54,521 nt of DNA from Rhodothermales bacterium (GCA_022821385.1 JAJEDR010000043.1:1-54521); one strand, 5' to 3'. Positions 36,912-46,653 are shown, numbered from the stretch's first letter. The notes: a model not told the origin generated them from the sequence alone. Program-made: numbers and translations.

Positions 36912-37646
36912 CTACCGTATTCGAAAGGCTACACCAACCATAATCCCAAACGTCCGGTTCTCTGTGTCTTCCGACAGTTCCACTATGTCGTCGTCCATCT
37001 TTATAAAAGACCTCAGGCCGTGGTTATACATAAAGTCCAGCGTTAGCGACCAGGACGGAGACACTGCAAAGGCTAAGCCCGCACCGGCCATTACGCCAAA
37101 ATCAAACGTCTCAAATGAGTCTTCTTCGCATTTTTCCGACTCATCATCGTCGATCATCACGGTCTCACCGGTAAACGGGTCGATAAATGAGACCTTTATC
37201 CTATTGCTAACCCAGCAATTGAGTACAAAAGAAAATGCCGGACCTGCCGTTACGTAGGGCGACAGCGGTCCATTCAGTTGGGGACTGATTCTCAGCAGCA
37301 CGGGGAATTCGAGATAGTCCATATCGGTGGTGAATTCGAAATAGGAATCATCTTCCCGCACCTCCCCAGACGCGCCCTTTTGCACATAGGCCGCACCAAT
37401 CTGCAGTCCCAGGAGGTTCGTAAGCGGCAAAACGGCAGATGCCCGAATCGTTACGCCGGTCCGATTGCCAATGTCAAAACCAGCGTCTTCCAGTTCCTTA
37501 ACGTCATCCCCGCCCCAGGTCGCGAAGCTCGCACCGGCCTGAACGGAAACGGTGGACTGCCCCTGTGCAACTGTGGCCCCGAATAGACTGCTGGAAAACA
37601 AAAGCACGAAAAGTAAGGGAAGCTTGAAAAGTGGTCCTATTCTCAT
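36912..37646 (-). CDS. PorT-like outer-membrane beta-barrel protein
   Basis: A 244-residue exported protein; the ATG at 37646 starts a good signal peptide (ending 'GATVAQGQ'), while an ATG at 37694 would add 16 residues. The mature part has the eight-strand pattern of small outer-membrane barrels: 'VSVQAGASFATWGGDD', 'LLGLQIGAAYVQKGASG', 'YLEFPVLLRISP', 'YVTAGPAFSFVLN', 'FGVMAGAGLAFAVSPSWSLT', and a final 'FGIMVGVAFRIR'. It belongs to the PorT/OMP_b-brl_2 group. An acidic insert (around 'DDDESEKCEEDS') would be an extracellular loop. Confidence 0.82.
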   Translation of the reverse strand: MRIGPLFKLPLLFVLLFSSSLFGATVAQGQSTVSVQAGASFATWGGDDVKELEDAGFDIGNRTGVTIRASAVLPLTNLLGLQIGAAYVQKGASGEVREDDSYFEFTTDMDYLEFPVLLRISPQLNGPLSPYVTAGPAFSFVLNCWVSNRIKVSFIDPFTGETVMIDDDESEKCEEDSFETFDFGVMAGAGLAFAVSPSWSLTLDFMYNHGLRSFIKMDDDIVELSEDTENRTFGIMVGVAFRIR

Positions 37647-37972
37647 TTGTCTGGAATGATCGAATTTGAGCAAGCAATAGTTAATCATTATCATGTCAAT
37701 TGGATTCAGTATTGCGGTGCAATCCAGGACTCATGGCTGGATGGCAGGTTGACTGGATAGTAGGTGCTCGACATTTCGGAGCAATGGAAAGTCAATCGAC
37801 TACAAATTTTCCAGGCCCTATAATCGAAGCACTGATATACGCATCTCCCCGCAAATATCATACCCTGATCATTGGCCCTATCAACCTGATGAACCACCTT
37901 TCCACAGAAGGCCGTACCTATACGTGCTATTCAGGCACTTGATCAGGATAATCGGGCATAGCTTTCCCTAAT

Positions 37973-37997
37973 GATGTTTTCCATTGAGGAAAACATC
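37973..37997. terminator. Perfect hairpin, probable terminator or structured element
   Basis: GATGTTTTCC and GGAAAACATC form a perfect 10-bp stem with loop ATTGA. It sits alone in the 560-bp gap between the barrel gene and the decayed propeller gene; no T-run follows on either strand. The rest of that gap shows no gene. Confidence 0.4.
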
Positions 37998-38208
37998 ACT
38001 CAAGAAACCAAAATGTGATTTTCTTTTGTTCGGCAAGGAACCATAACTCCTTTGCAAGCTAAAGTTCAATGGTTTGAATGACAAAGGATTAATGAAAATG
38101 TCGGGCGCTTTCCTGCACCTGGCACTTACTCATCCATTAGATCATGTGTTTTATGTTGCATGGGATTTTCGTACAGATACATTCTGTCTGTCCCTACCAA
38201 AACTGAAT

Positions 38209-38760
38209 ATGACTACCCTGAATCGCTACTTGCAAGTCCTGCTCATCGCACTGGTGGTCCTTAGTGCTGCCGGTGGCGGTCTAGGGCGGTATCTGTGGTC
38301 TGTAGGGCGATTGGGTGAAGGGCCTGGTGAATTTCGGAATCCGTTTGGCCTGTGGGTTACGTAAGGTGATACCTTGTGGGCAGGTGACTACCAACCGTGG
38401 AGATACAACGTCTTCACTGCTGAAGGTGAACCCGTGCGACAGGTGAATTTCGAGCCTGAATACCTGAACTCTTCCGATGGATGAGGTGTACTGGACAACG
38501 TCTTCACTATCAACGCAAGAGAGAGATGCGGGCGCAAACCAGATTATTCTGAGCGGCTGTCCTTTTTTCGTGGAATTCCACGATCCCAGTGGCAACCTTA
38601 CAGATGGGCCTCTCAAAATGCTGGGGCCTAGCCAAGGCACCATCCGTGGAGGCCCGCCGACTCTTGGGACTCGTGAGCTCTTCAGATCAAGGCCGAATAT
38701 TGACGAACTGGGTTCAACTGCCCCAGAGAGGTTCTCTTTCGGGCCCTTGTAGAACCGTGA
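38209..38760 (+). pseudogene. Decayed 6-bladed beta-propeller gene (copy 4)
   Basis: It starts with a signal-like segment (MTTLNRYLQVLLIALVVLSA), jumps straight to 'VGRLGEGPGEFRNPFGLWVT', then hits TAA at 38362; the same frame continues with 'GDTLWAGDYQPWRYNVFTAE' and 'GEPVRQV' to a second stop at about 38482, after which coding-like pieces appear in other frames ('GVLDNVFTINARE', 'FFVEFHDPSGNL'). The first blade is deleted. So this is a fourth copy of the propeller family that has lost function. Confidence 0.72.
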
Positions 38761-38876
38761 TGAATCACGTAACTCACATGGCTGCTTACTTCGCAGCCGT
38801 CTGAAATTGAAGGAGAACGAAACTACACGCATGGACTATCGTCCGTAAATGCGATCTCCAGACCATCAGTCCATTC

Positions 38877-39053
38877 TTAGTCAATCCGCGATTCTTTGTT
38901 GTCCAGCAGTGGGATTTTCTGCCGGAATTCGGGATATCCTGCAGCGATCAGGTAGCCAGCTTTAAATCTAGCTCGTATCTGGACTAGAATTTCCTCTTGA
39001 CTGATGTTGGTTCTCCTACTCTGTCGTCCCAAGTCACGAAAGATCCTGCTCAC
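38877..39053 (-). CDS. Possible small protein (58 aa)
   Basis: A short frame with GTG start at 39053, 15 bp after the stop of the sialidase-like lipoprotein gene on the same strand. The sequence, 'RIFRDLGRQSRRTNISQEEI' then 'LVQIRARFKAGYLIAAGYPE', has normal protein composition and a helical look. No family recognised. It may equally be the tail of a decayed gene, since the frame upstream is closed by TGA. Confidence 0.35.
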   Translation of the reverse strand: MSRIFRDLGRQSRRTNISQEEILVQIRARFKAGYLIAAGYPEFRQKIPLLDNKESRID

Positions 39054-39068
39054 TTCGTAGTCTCATAG

Positions 39069-40331
39069 CTACACACCCCCCGAAAGCGTCGCGACGGCCG
39101 TGCGGATGGACAGAGGGGTTCCTGCTTTGGTCCAGGCGATGTAAACTGCGTTGCCGTTCCGGGTAATACGAGGAACGCCGCTAGCCCGTGAGGCCGAGGT
39201 AGCAGCTACCACAGAAGAGGCCTCGCGCGTGCCATCGGGGTAAACACGGCGGACGCGGATCTCGGCTCCTTCGTCCGTATTCTCAATCCAACTGACCAGA
39301 GCTGAACCATCTTGCAATATGATCGTGTCGAGGCGCCCGATGGGGGAACCATCGTCGACCTGAACGGGAGCGCCAAACGATTGTCCTTCGTCGGTGGAAA
39401 AACTGAGTTTGATGCGGCGTGTGTCCTGAGCGGCTGTAAACCAGGCAAGAGCAACCTGCTCACCGGCCGCTGCTACGGCCGGGCCGTTAACCGGGCATCC
39501 CAGAATGTGCCATCGATCTTCGTGCACTGTCTTTGGTGCCGACCAAGCGCCGTTCTGCTTCCTGACAACCGCAATGTCACGTATTTCTTCGTCTGACCGA
39601 TCTCTATAAGCCACAATAAGCCCGTTAGTAGTACGGGCTGCCGAGGTCTGGCAGCACTCACAAATGCGTTCATCAAGTAGGGTTTCGCCATGAAGCGAAC
39701 CAGCATGATCGAGTATTGCAGCGCGCAATGTCATCGCTCCCCGCGGTCCACGACCGTCATGACCTCCCCCAGTGTTACGTCCGTCTAGCCAAGCAGCAAA
39801 GAGCTGGCCATCGCTCGAGGGCAGCATCGACACGAAGCCGTGTTCGGTCTGTGTGCCATCCGAATGAGGAATCACAGACGGACTCCACGTCTGTCCGCCG
39901 TCGAGGGATTGGGTCACATGAACATCGTAGGCATACGTTGCCCTTCCACTTTTAACCAGATAGTGCGCCGCTAGCGCACCGTCATCAAGCGAAATCAGCG
40001 AAGGAAAGTCGGCCCAATTAACGAACCAGTCCTCTCCTTGTGCGATGGTATTCGGCGCTGACCATGCGTCGTGTTCCAGTCGTGAGAAACGCAGGACGTG
40101 TCCGCCTTCTGCATAGGGCTCCACCCAACTCAGAAGCACGTCACCCTCATTGGTAGTATGCACTGAGGGCGTAGTACTTCCAAGACCGGCGGGCGAGGCA
40201 ATGTCCTGAAACGAGATCGGAGCTCCTGTTGCTCTGTCTAGGGTATGCTGTGTACTTTCGGAAGGCGTGCAGCCATTGATTACCAAAAGCACTCCGGCAA
40301 ATAGGAAGAGTAAAAACCGATTAGACATCAT
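39069..40331 (-). CDS. Sialidase-like (BNR/Asp-box) lipoprotein
   Basis: A 420-residue lipoprotein with signal 'FLLFLFAGVLLVINGC' (Cys as the lipid site). The mature protein is a six-bladed propeller of the sialidase superfamily: Asp-box-like 'SLDGGQTWS' and 'STDEGQSFG' and repeated 'LLSWVE', 'FAAWLDGRN', 'ALAWFTAA', 'YIAWTKAG' strands. The Cys cluster C-E-C-C ('ERICECCQTS') is a known feature of one subgroup. The F/Y-R-I-P arginine motif of true sialidases is absent, so catalytic sialidase activity is not supported. Confidence 0.75.
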   Translation of the reverse strand: MMSNRFLLFLFAGVLLVINGCTPSESTQHTLDRATGAPISFQDIASPAGLGSTTPSVHTTNEGDVLLSWVEPYAEGGHVLRFSRLEHDAWSAPNTIAQGEDWFVNWADFPSLISLDDGALAAHYLVKSGRATYAYDVHVTQSLDGGQTWSPSVIPHSDGTQTEHGFVSMLPSSDGQLFAAWLDGRNTGGGHDGRGPRGAMTLRAAILDHAGSLHGETLLDERICECCQTSAARTTNGLIVAYRDRSDEEIRDIAVVRKQNGAWSAPKTVHEDRWHILGCPVNGPAVAAAGEQVALAWFTAAQDTRRIKLSFSTDEGQSFGAPVQVDDGSPIGRLDTIILQDGSALVSWIENTDEGAEIRVRRVYPDGTREASSVVAATSASRASGVPRITRNGNAVYIAWTKAGTPLSIRTAVATLSGGV

Positions 40332-41045
40332 GGATAGAATTATGGCTTGAAGAACGAATGGGCCTCCCTAAACCACCTATTCAGGATTGGCCCGAGAAGG
40401 TTCACCTCTCTCTCATCCTACGTGTCCAGCGACAAAACCTCTTGCTGTTGCAAGAATCATAGGTATTGTCGCTGGACATGTTTACTCACCAATTGGAATC
40501 GAGCTTCCGATTTAGTGTGCAAGATAATGTAATCTATCCGAATGAATGGTTATGGATCGGTCAATATGTAGGAATGCTCAGTTTGCTATGGTTTGTCCGG
40601 TGGCTGAACTGAATTGGTCTTATAAATTGGATGCATATTCCGACCACGTAGGCCGCGTATTCCGAGCAATGTGAACCACCGATGATAATAAATTCAAAAG
40701 TTTTCAAATATTTATGTTCATCTAATATTTCCAAAAAATGATAACAAAACATGAAAAACAATCAAATGTCATCCTCTCTCAAGTAAAACAGTTACAAACT
40801 CCGGTTCCTGTTGGTCAATAGTCAAGAAATACTGTTGGTTTTGTAATGAGGTTTTTGAGTTAACCCCATGGAGAATCCGAGCGAATAAGTGAGAATTCTC
40901 ACTTACTTCACTCGTACGCAGATTGCTGATGAGCAAGCAAGTTTTTTTGACCAAGTTGGTAGAAAGACAACCACGTTGAAGCCGTACCGAGGAAGCTTTT
41001 CTACCGAGTATGCAACTCCCGCAATGATCGACATGAACCCCGCAT
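40332..41045. other. Long AT-rich intergenic region with a nested inverted repeat
   Basis: About 710 bp, AT-rich in its right part. No convincing gene on either strand. The only strong structure is the inverted repeat at 40423-40478, listed separately. Confidence 0.4.
40423..40478. repeat. Perfect 12-bp inverted repeat enclosing a second hairpin
   Basis: TGTCCAGCGACA (40423-40434) and TGTCGCTGGACA (40467-40478) are perfect inverted copies, extendable by one to two bases with a mismatch. The 32-nt interior contains CTTGC-TGTT-GCAAG (40441-40454), a second stem. The whole folds into a long hairpin with a side stem. Could be a small RNA, a non-autonomous mobile element end, or an operator pair. 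Confidence 0.55.
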
Positions 41046-42101
41046 TCACGCGACTGTAATCTTCGAGTTCAGGTAAACATCCTGGATTGCATTCAGGAGT
41101 TGACATCCCTCTTCCAAGGGCACCTGAAAAGCCTTGCGACCTGCAATAAGCCCCGTTCCACCACCTCGCTTATTGATCACAGCCGCACGAACAGCTTGTG
41201 CTATATCATTCTTCCCCTTGGCACCCCCCGAATGGATTAAGCCCACACTTCCAGCATAACTAGCCAAAACCTGATACCTCGTGAGATCAATGGGATGCGA
41301 TGATGACAATTCACTGTAAACCCGCTCGTCCATACGCCCATACTCTGCTCCCAAGGCCTTCGCCCCGCCTGTCCACAATGGTTGCTTCTGCTTAACTAAA
41401 TCAGCCTGCACGGTGGCCGCCTGATGATTGGCTTCGCCAGTCAGGTCTGCCGAAAATATCATATCCTTTCCTCCTGCCTGAAGAGCCTTTGGATGTAAGT
41501 AGCTGAACAAAATAGTCGCCATGCCAAGGCTGTGGGCTTCAGCGAACAGAGAGGAAACCGATTGCAACTCACGGCGAGCTCCTGTTCCCCCGAAATACAC
41601 CGTGGCTGCGACGGCTACACAACCCATCTGTGCAGCATCACGCACGCGGGCAAAGAGAATGTTTTCGTAGCGTGCGGGCCAAGTAAACTGATTGTCGTGA
41701 TTCAGCTTAAGCACCAACGGCACCCTCCGCTGAGGCATTCTGGCTATTGCTCCCAGGACCCCATATGTACTGACAAGACCACTGCTACCCCCCTGCTCCG
41801 CCAGTCGAAGGATGGCGGCCGGATCCAAATGGATCGGATTGGGAGCGAAGACCATACCGGCCGTGTGAGCAATCCCATGGTCCACAGGAAGAAGACTCAG
41901 GTATCCGGTTCCTCTCAGGCGACCTGCACTATATAGCGTCTGCAGTGCAGCCAGCACCCGGGGTGACCGATCCGAGTTGTTTGAAATGGACTTCAAACGC
42001 TGCAAACCAGAGGCTCTGATGAGCGATTCAGGCACATGCGTGCACCGATGCTGGAGCAAACTATCTGCCTCAGCCCCAAGAACTGCCTCAATGTCCGTCA
42101 T
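41046..42101 (-). CDS. Class I fructose-bisphosphate-type aldolase (DhnA/FbaB family)
   Basis: A 351-residue aldolase started at the ATG at 42101, one base after the stop of the oxidoreductase gene; an upstream ATG at 42128 would overlap it. The family start 'MTDIEAVLGAEADSLLQHRC' and the barrel blocks 'LLPVDHGIAHTAG', 'PLVLKLNHDNQF', 'VAATVYFGG', 'LIHSGGAKGKNDIAQ' and 'GTGLIAGRKAFQ' match archaeal-type class I aldolases that use a Schiff-base lysine. It cleaves or forms fructose-bisphosphate or a related keto sugar. Coupling with the iolG-like gene hints at an inositol or sugar pathway, but that is inference. Confidence 0.85.
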   Translation of the reverse strand: MTDIEAVLGAEADSLLQHRCTHVPESLIRASGLQRLKSISNNSDRSPRVLAALQTLYSAGRLRGTGYLSLLPVDHGIAHTAGMVFAPNPIHLDPAAILRLAEQGGSSGLVSTYGVLGAIARMPQRRVPLVLKLNHDNQFTWPARYENILFARVRDAAQMGCVAVAATVYFGGTGARRELQSVSSLFAEAHSLGMATILFSYLHPKALQAGGKDMIFSADLTGEANHQAATVQADLVKQKQPLWTGGAKALGAEYGRMDERVYSELSSSHPIDLTRYQVLASYAGSVGLIHSGGAKGKNDIAQAVRAAVINKRGGGTGLIAGRKAFQVPLEEGCQLLNAIQDVYLNSKITVA

Positions 42102-42102
42102 T

Positions 42103-43128
42103 TCAAACTGTGGAAGCGATCTCCGCAATCTCCACGGGCCGTCTGGCTTTCAGGGACAACTTAGCCGCCAAACCAATAACGACTGGCATCCTGGCCTCTT
42201 TTCCCGAAAGCGGGGACGGCTTACCATCCAGAACAGCCTCAGTAAAAGCCCGCAATTCTTCAATATACGCCCCCTTATATCTGTCTAGAAAAAAGTGGTA
42301 CGGCACATCTCTGCGGACGCTTTCCTCAGTCGACAGAATTGCAGTGTTCGGATAAGAATTATCGACCCGGATACTCCCCTTGCTTCCAAAAACTTCTACA
42401 CGCTGATCGTAGCCAAATGCCGATGACCGACCATTCTCAATGGTTAACAATGTGCCATCCCCGTACTGCAGCACAATGGTCGCAGTATCTACATCGCCGA
42501 TAGCACCGATAGCTGGATCAACCCTGACTGCCGCAGCCGCATATACTGTCATGACATCATGTCCCATCAGGAAACAGGACATGTCGAAATCATGTATGGT
42601 CATATCAAGGAATAATCCACCCGAAGTGCGCAGAAACTCTATCGGTGGTGGCGCGGGATCCCGACTTGCAATATGCACTGAGTATGGTGTACCAATCTCG
42701 CCGTTATCTATCGCCCTGCGAATACGTTGATAACTGGGATCAAAACGTTTCTGAAATCCCACTTGGAATAGAACACCTGCTGACTCCACAGCCTCCAGAG
42801 CGCTGTCTATGCGCTCCAGTGTTAAGTCGATGGGTTTTTCACAAAATATGTGCTTGCCCGCACCAGCGGCAGCTTCAATGATCTCGGTGTGAGTCGTGCT
42901 TGACGTACAGATTGCGACTGCATCCACATCACTGCGATTGAGAATGCTTGACAAAGATGTTCCATAATCGTCAATTCCACACGCGACCGCGCAGGCTTGC
43001 GCCAATTCCTCGTGTAGATCAACTACCGACACAAGCCTTGCACGCGGCACATGATGTACAATGTGCTCCGCATGCATTTTCCCTATACGCCCTGCCCCAA
43101 GAACAGCTATTCGCAGAGGTTCTCTCAT
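42103..43128 (-). CDS. iolG: Gfo/Idh/MocA oxidoreductase, inositol 2-dehydrogenase-like
   Basis: A 341-residue NAD(P)-dependent oxidoreductase. Rossmann motif 'IAVLGAGRIGKMHAEHI' at the start, the family motif 'FCEKPIDLTLE' with the EKP lysine, and the catalytic 'GGLFLDMTIHDFDMSCFLMG' with the Asp and His (D-x3-H-D) as in inositol dehydrogenases. Also 'VGFQKRFDPSYQRIRRAI', a hallmark of IolG. It likely oxidises myo-inositol or a related polyol. The aldolase gene begins one base after its stop (TGA-A-ATG), so the two are translationally coupled. No other iol gene is visible. Confidence 0.87.
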   Translation of the reverse strand: MREPLRIAVLGAGRIGKMHAEHIVHHVPRARLVSVVDLHEELAQACAVACGIDDYGTSLSSILNRSDVDAVAICTSSTTHTEIIEAAAGAGKHIFCEKPIDLTLERIDSALEAVESAGVLFQVGFQKRFDPSYQRIRRAIDNGEIGTPYSVHIASRDPAPPPIEFLRTSGGLFLDMTIHDFDMSCFLMGHDVMTVYAAAAVRVDPAIGAIGDVDTATIVLQYGDGTLLTIENGRSSAFGYDQRVEVFGSKGSIRVDNSYPNTAILSTEESVRRDVPYHFFLDRYKGAYIEELRAFTEAVLDGKPSPLSGKEARMPVVIGLAAKLSLKARRPVEIAEIASTV

Positions 43129-43283
43129 GTTATATCACAACCAAATTTGATTACTCACAATACGCCCGAACATCACGAATCAGGCGCAATACGGGCGAAC
43201 GTAATTGAATTAATTCCTGCTCACCTATACGACAGCTTTCCTTACAATTCCCTTCCGTCTTACCATACACTTCGCAGGCAGCA

Positions 43284-46200
43284 TTAAAACGCATCAAGCT
43301 GTTCGACGATCGCAGAAAGCTCCTCCTGCAGCTGTGCCAGGCGATCATACGCATCCTGACCGGGACGATAGTCTCCCCGAGAAACAAAACCAGACAGATA
43401 CCCGAGTTGACTTATGAGCATAGGCTGAGGATAACTGTCCCCCGTCTCCGTTACGAGCAATGCGTGTAGTCTTTTGAGTGTCTCCGTTTGCTCTTGACTT
43501 TCCGAGGTTTCCATCAGTGCTTCAATACGCTGAACTGCTTCCGCCGCATCGACACGAACCTGAGTTAGCTCCAAGCCAAAATCGAATTGGGCCTCGAGAT
43601 CGCTCACGCTAACATTGTCGGCGGCCACACGCGGATCCACTAAAAGCCTGCCTTCGCTAGAGAATGCATCTCCATTCACATTTAGGCGCAAAGTATACAC
43701 TCCCGGGGGAAGTACTGGGCCAGAAAAACTGCCTCCTTCCGGTATTTCGAAGTCATTGTGACGCAGATTCCACGTATATCTGTGCATTCCTGGTCCACGC
43801 TGTAAGACCGTCCCAGCAGGACGCCGCGAAACTGGACCACGCATTCCCTGAACAGCCTCCGATTCGGGTTGAAACTCTTCGGCTTCAATTTTTCGGACAA
43901 CTACACCTTCTTCATTTAAAATCTCCAAGGAGATCTTGCCAACCTGTTCTTCTTTGAAGTAATAGTCAATTACCATGCCCGGTCTGGGATATGTAGGGGC
44001 TGCACTACCGCCACCCGAACCATATCTTACCCTGTATGCATCACGCACCGGGAAGAGATGGACTTCAGAGTTGGTGACTTCAGGGGTTATGTGGTGCAAT
44101 GCGGTGATATTATCCAAAATCCAGAACCCGCGCCCCATAGTTGAAACAACTAGGTCCCCGCGATGAACTTTTAAGTCGGTGACCGGAGTTACGGGAAGAC
44201 CCTGCTGAAATCCCTCCCAAGTTATACCGTCGTCCAGAGATACGAACAATCCAAACTCTGTACCCGCATAGAGCAACCCTTCCCTTCCGGGATCTTCGCG
44301 AATCACGCGTGTCGGGAATTCCTCGGGAATTCCATTATAACCATCTGTCAACAGGGTCCAAGTTGTTCCAAAATCCGTCGTCCGATAAATGTACGGTCGA
44401 AAATCCCCGAGTAAGTACCGATATCCCGCTATATAGGCTTTGCCTGCCGCGTGCGGTGAAGGATCAATCGTTTGTATACGGCCCTCAGGAGGCATCCCGG
44501 GAGGGGTAACTTCTGTCCATGTCTCTCCACCATCCTGTGTCACATGTACTGGACCATCATTTGCGCCCGTCCAGATCACGTTTGCTTCCACAGGAGATAC
44601 CTCTATCACATACAGCGTACTGTAGTGTTCTTCTCCGGTAATGTCCCGGGTGATTGGACCTCCACTGATTACTTGACGCTCGGGTCTGAAAGCGGTCAGA
44701 TCGCCGCTGATTGTCTCCCATGTGCGTCCCTCATCCGTAGTGCGGTGGACATATTGTGATCCGTGGTATATCACGTTAGCATCATGCGGAGAAATTTCAA
44801 TTGGAACAACACGCTGGAATCTATACGGTAGCTCACGTGGATTGACACCATACATGTTGATCCCCCCAACATAGTAGGACTGCTCCTGGCCCGTTGCACG
44901 ATTATATCGACTAAATCTGCCCTTGCAATTACTGTAAACAATTGTGGCATCGACTGGACTGGGGACAGAGGGGCCGGTCTCACAGCCTCCAATGGCTTCC
45001 CAGTATGCTGTCGGACCACCCGGACGTGAATCTGGAGGTAGACTTGGAACAGCAACCGTAGTATTGTCCTGCTGACCTGCATAAGCCCAGTAAGGGAACC
45101 GCTCGTCTACGTCGACCTGATAAAGCTCCGCCGTGGGCTGATTGTGCTGAGTTGACCATGTTCGTCCACCGTCCCTCGTGACGTTCGCTCCGCCGTCATT
45201 TGACTGTACAATAATTCGTGAATCATCTGGGTTGATCCACATATCATGGTTATCACCATGCGGAGTGCCTACACGTGACCATTCTTTCCCACCATTCACA
45301 GAACGCCAAAGCGCGAGGTTGTTTACCCAAACTATATCGGCATCTGCCGGATCTGCATCCACATTGGTGTAATAGAACGGACGTGTCATAAGGTAGCCCT
45401 CCGTACTTACCACGTGCCAGGTGGCCCCATTGTCGTTAGATCTGTAGAGGCCTTCCTCTTCCGGGACGGTTTCCACTAGTGCGTAAACCCGGCTTGGATC
45501 TGCTGGACTAACTGCAAAATCAATTTTACCAATGAGGCCTTGCGGTAAGCCCTCCGTACTTCTGGACCAGGTTTTGCCTGCATCGCGTGAAACATAGACA
45601 CCATTTTCACTGCCATCATCCCCACTTATAATCGTCCATGGTTTGCGCTCTGCATGCCATAGCGCAGCGTACACCACCGCTGGATTATCCGGTGCAAGCT
45701 CAATATCTACCGCCCCTGTCCTGTCAGATACAAACAGTACATGCTCCCAACTCTTACCTCCGTCAACCGACTTGAACACGCCGCGTTGCGGATTAGGACC
45801 AAATGGGTTGCCAAGCGCCGCCGCGTATACCACTTGTGGATTGGTTGGGTGCACGACTACGGAACCAATCTGGCCTGCTTCCCGAAGCCCTATATGCTGC
45901 CAGGACTCGCCCCCATCCGTTGACTTATACATGCCCCGACCAATAATCACATTGCTGCGAATACCATCTGATCCCGTCCCTACATATACGATGTCAGGAT
46001 CGGCGTCCGCTACATCAATAGATCCTATGGAGCCCGTCTCAAAATACCCGTCAGAAATATTCTCCCAACTCACTCCATAATCTGTCGTCTTCCAGACTCC
46101 ACCACCAGTTGCCCCCATGTAGAAAGTACCGGGATCCGCTTTATGACCAGTAACTGTTGTCACGCGTCCCCCGCGTGATGGACCTATGTAGCGAAATTCC

Positions 46201-46301
46201 AAGTCCTTGAACAACTCTCCAGTCTGCGCCTCTGCTGCAGTACAGAAGAACATACAGACGAACGCTAAGAGCCAAGTCACCGTGTATCTGTTAATCATCA
46301 T
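43284..46301 (-). CDS. Large secreted VPS10/BNR-repeat protein
   Basis: A 1005-residue exported protein; signal peptide 'TWLLAFVCMFFCTAAEAQ'. Two tandem propellers are visible from the many Asp-box-like repeats ('KTTDYGVSWENI', 'KSTDGGESWQHI', 'KSVDGGKSWEHV', 'VSRDAGKTWSRS', 'VTQDGGETWTEV', 'VSLDDGITWEGF') and 'LDDPDIVYVGTG'-type strands; the start 'FRYIGPSRGGRVTTVTGH' is a family hallmark. Then comes an immunoglobulin-like part (~740-880, 'MHRYTWNLRHND') and a C-terminal helical tail rich in Glu/Gln. The family is sometimes called glycosyl hydrolase, but no catalytic residues are established. Confidence 0.88.
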   Translation of the reverse strand: MMINRYTVTWLLAFVCMFFCTAAEAQTGELFKDLEFRYIGPSRGGRVTTVTGHKADPGTFYMGATGGGVWKTTDYGVSWENISDGYFETGSIGSIDVADADPDIVYVGTGSDGIRSNVIIGRGMYKSTDGGESWQHIGLREAGQIGSVVVHPTNPQVVYAAALGNPFGPNPQRGVFKSVDGGKSWEHVLFVSDRTGAVDIELAPDNPAVVYAALWHAERKPWTIISGDDGSENGVYVSRDAGKTWSRSTEGLPQGLIGKIDFAVSPADPSRVYALVETVPEEEGLYRSNDNGATWHVVSTEGYLMTRPFYYTNVDADPADADIVWVNNLALWRSVNGGKEWSRVGTPHGDNHDMWINPDDSRIIVQSNDGGANVTRDGGRTWSTQHNQPTAELYQVDVDERFPYWAYAGQQDNTTVAVPSLPPDSRPGGPTAYWEAIGGCETGPSVPSPVDATIVYSNCKGRFSRYNRATGQEQSYYVGGINMYGVNPRELPYRFQRVVPIEISPHDANVIYHGSQYVHRTTDEGRTWETISGDLTAFRPERQVISGGPITRDITGEEHYSTLYVIEVSPVEANVIWTGANDGPVHVTQDGGETWTEVTPPGMPPEGRIQTIDPSPHAAGKAYIAGYRYLLGDFRPYIYRTTDFGTTWTLLTDGYNGIPEEFPTRVIREDPGREGLLYAGTEFGLFVSLDDGITWEGFQQGLPVTPVTDLKVHRGDLVVSTMGRGFWILDNITALHHITPEVTNSEVHLFPVRDAYRVRYGSGGGSAAPTYPRPGMVIDYYFKEEQVGKISLEILNEEGVVVRKIEAEEFQPESEAVQGMRGPVSRRPAGTVLQRGPGMHRYTWNLRHNDFEIPEGGSFSGPVLPPGVYTLRLNVNGDAFSSEGRLLVDPRVAADNVSVSDLEAQFDFGLELTQVRVDAAEAVQRIEALMETSESQEQTETLKRLHALLVTETGDSYPQPMLISQLGYLSGFVSRGDYRPGQDAYDRLAQLQEELSAIVEQLDAF

Positions 46302-46653
46302 TTCTCATCTAGTTTTTAAGCGGCAAAGCTGAGAACTTATGTAGCCGCGATTTATGCTCAGTCTCGGGATATTCATCGTAGACGATGAACTGCAGTGTAA
46401 AATAATACTGATCCAATACCAATCGCTATGAGTATTTGTTAATCACTCCTGAGGGCTGTTGCCCATGAATCCAAGGACGATGCTTCATAATTGAGTGGTC
46501 AATGATGTTTTCAACAAGGCATTGTGGCATCAGGGCCGGGTGTGGTCAAAATTAGTTTAAACCTGACATTCTTGAGCGAATGGAATAGATTTAAGCGGAG
46601 TTTTTTGTACTTGTTCCAGCAAGAGAATTTCCGCGCACCGATCTGTTTCGAAC
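46302..46653. other. Intergenic region, short hairpin only
   Basis: About 350 bp between the BNR gene promoter side and the end of hipA. A small hairpin TTCATCG-TAGA-CGATGAA lies at 46372-46389. No gene supported. Confidence 0.35.

Noticed and set aside
40423..40478. Integron attC site
   Set aside because: The size and paired arms are right, but the GTTRRRY/RYYYAAC core sites are not present and no cassette-like gene is next to it.
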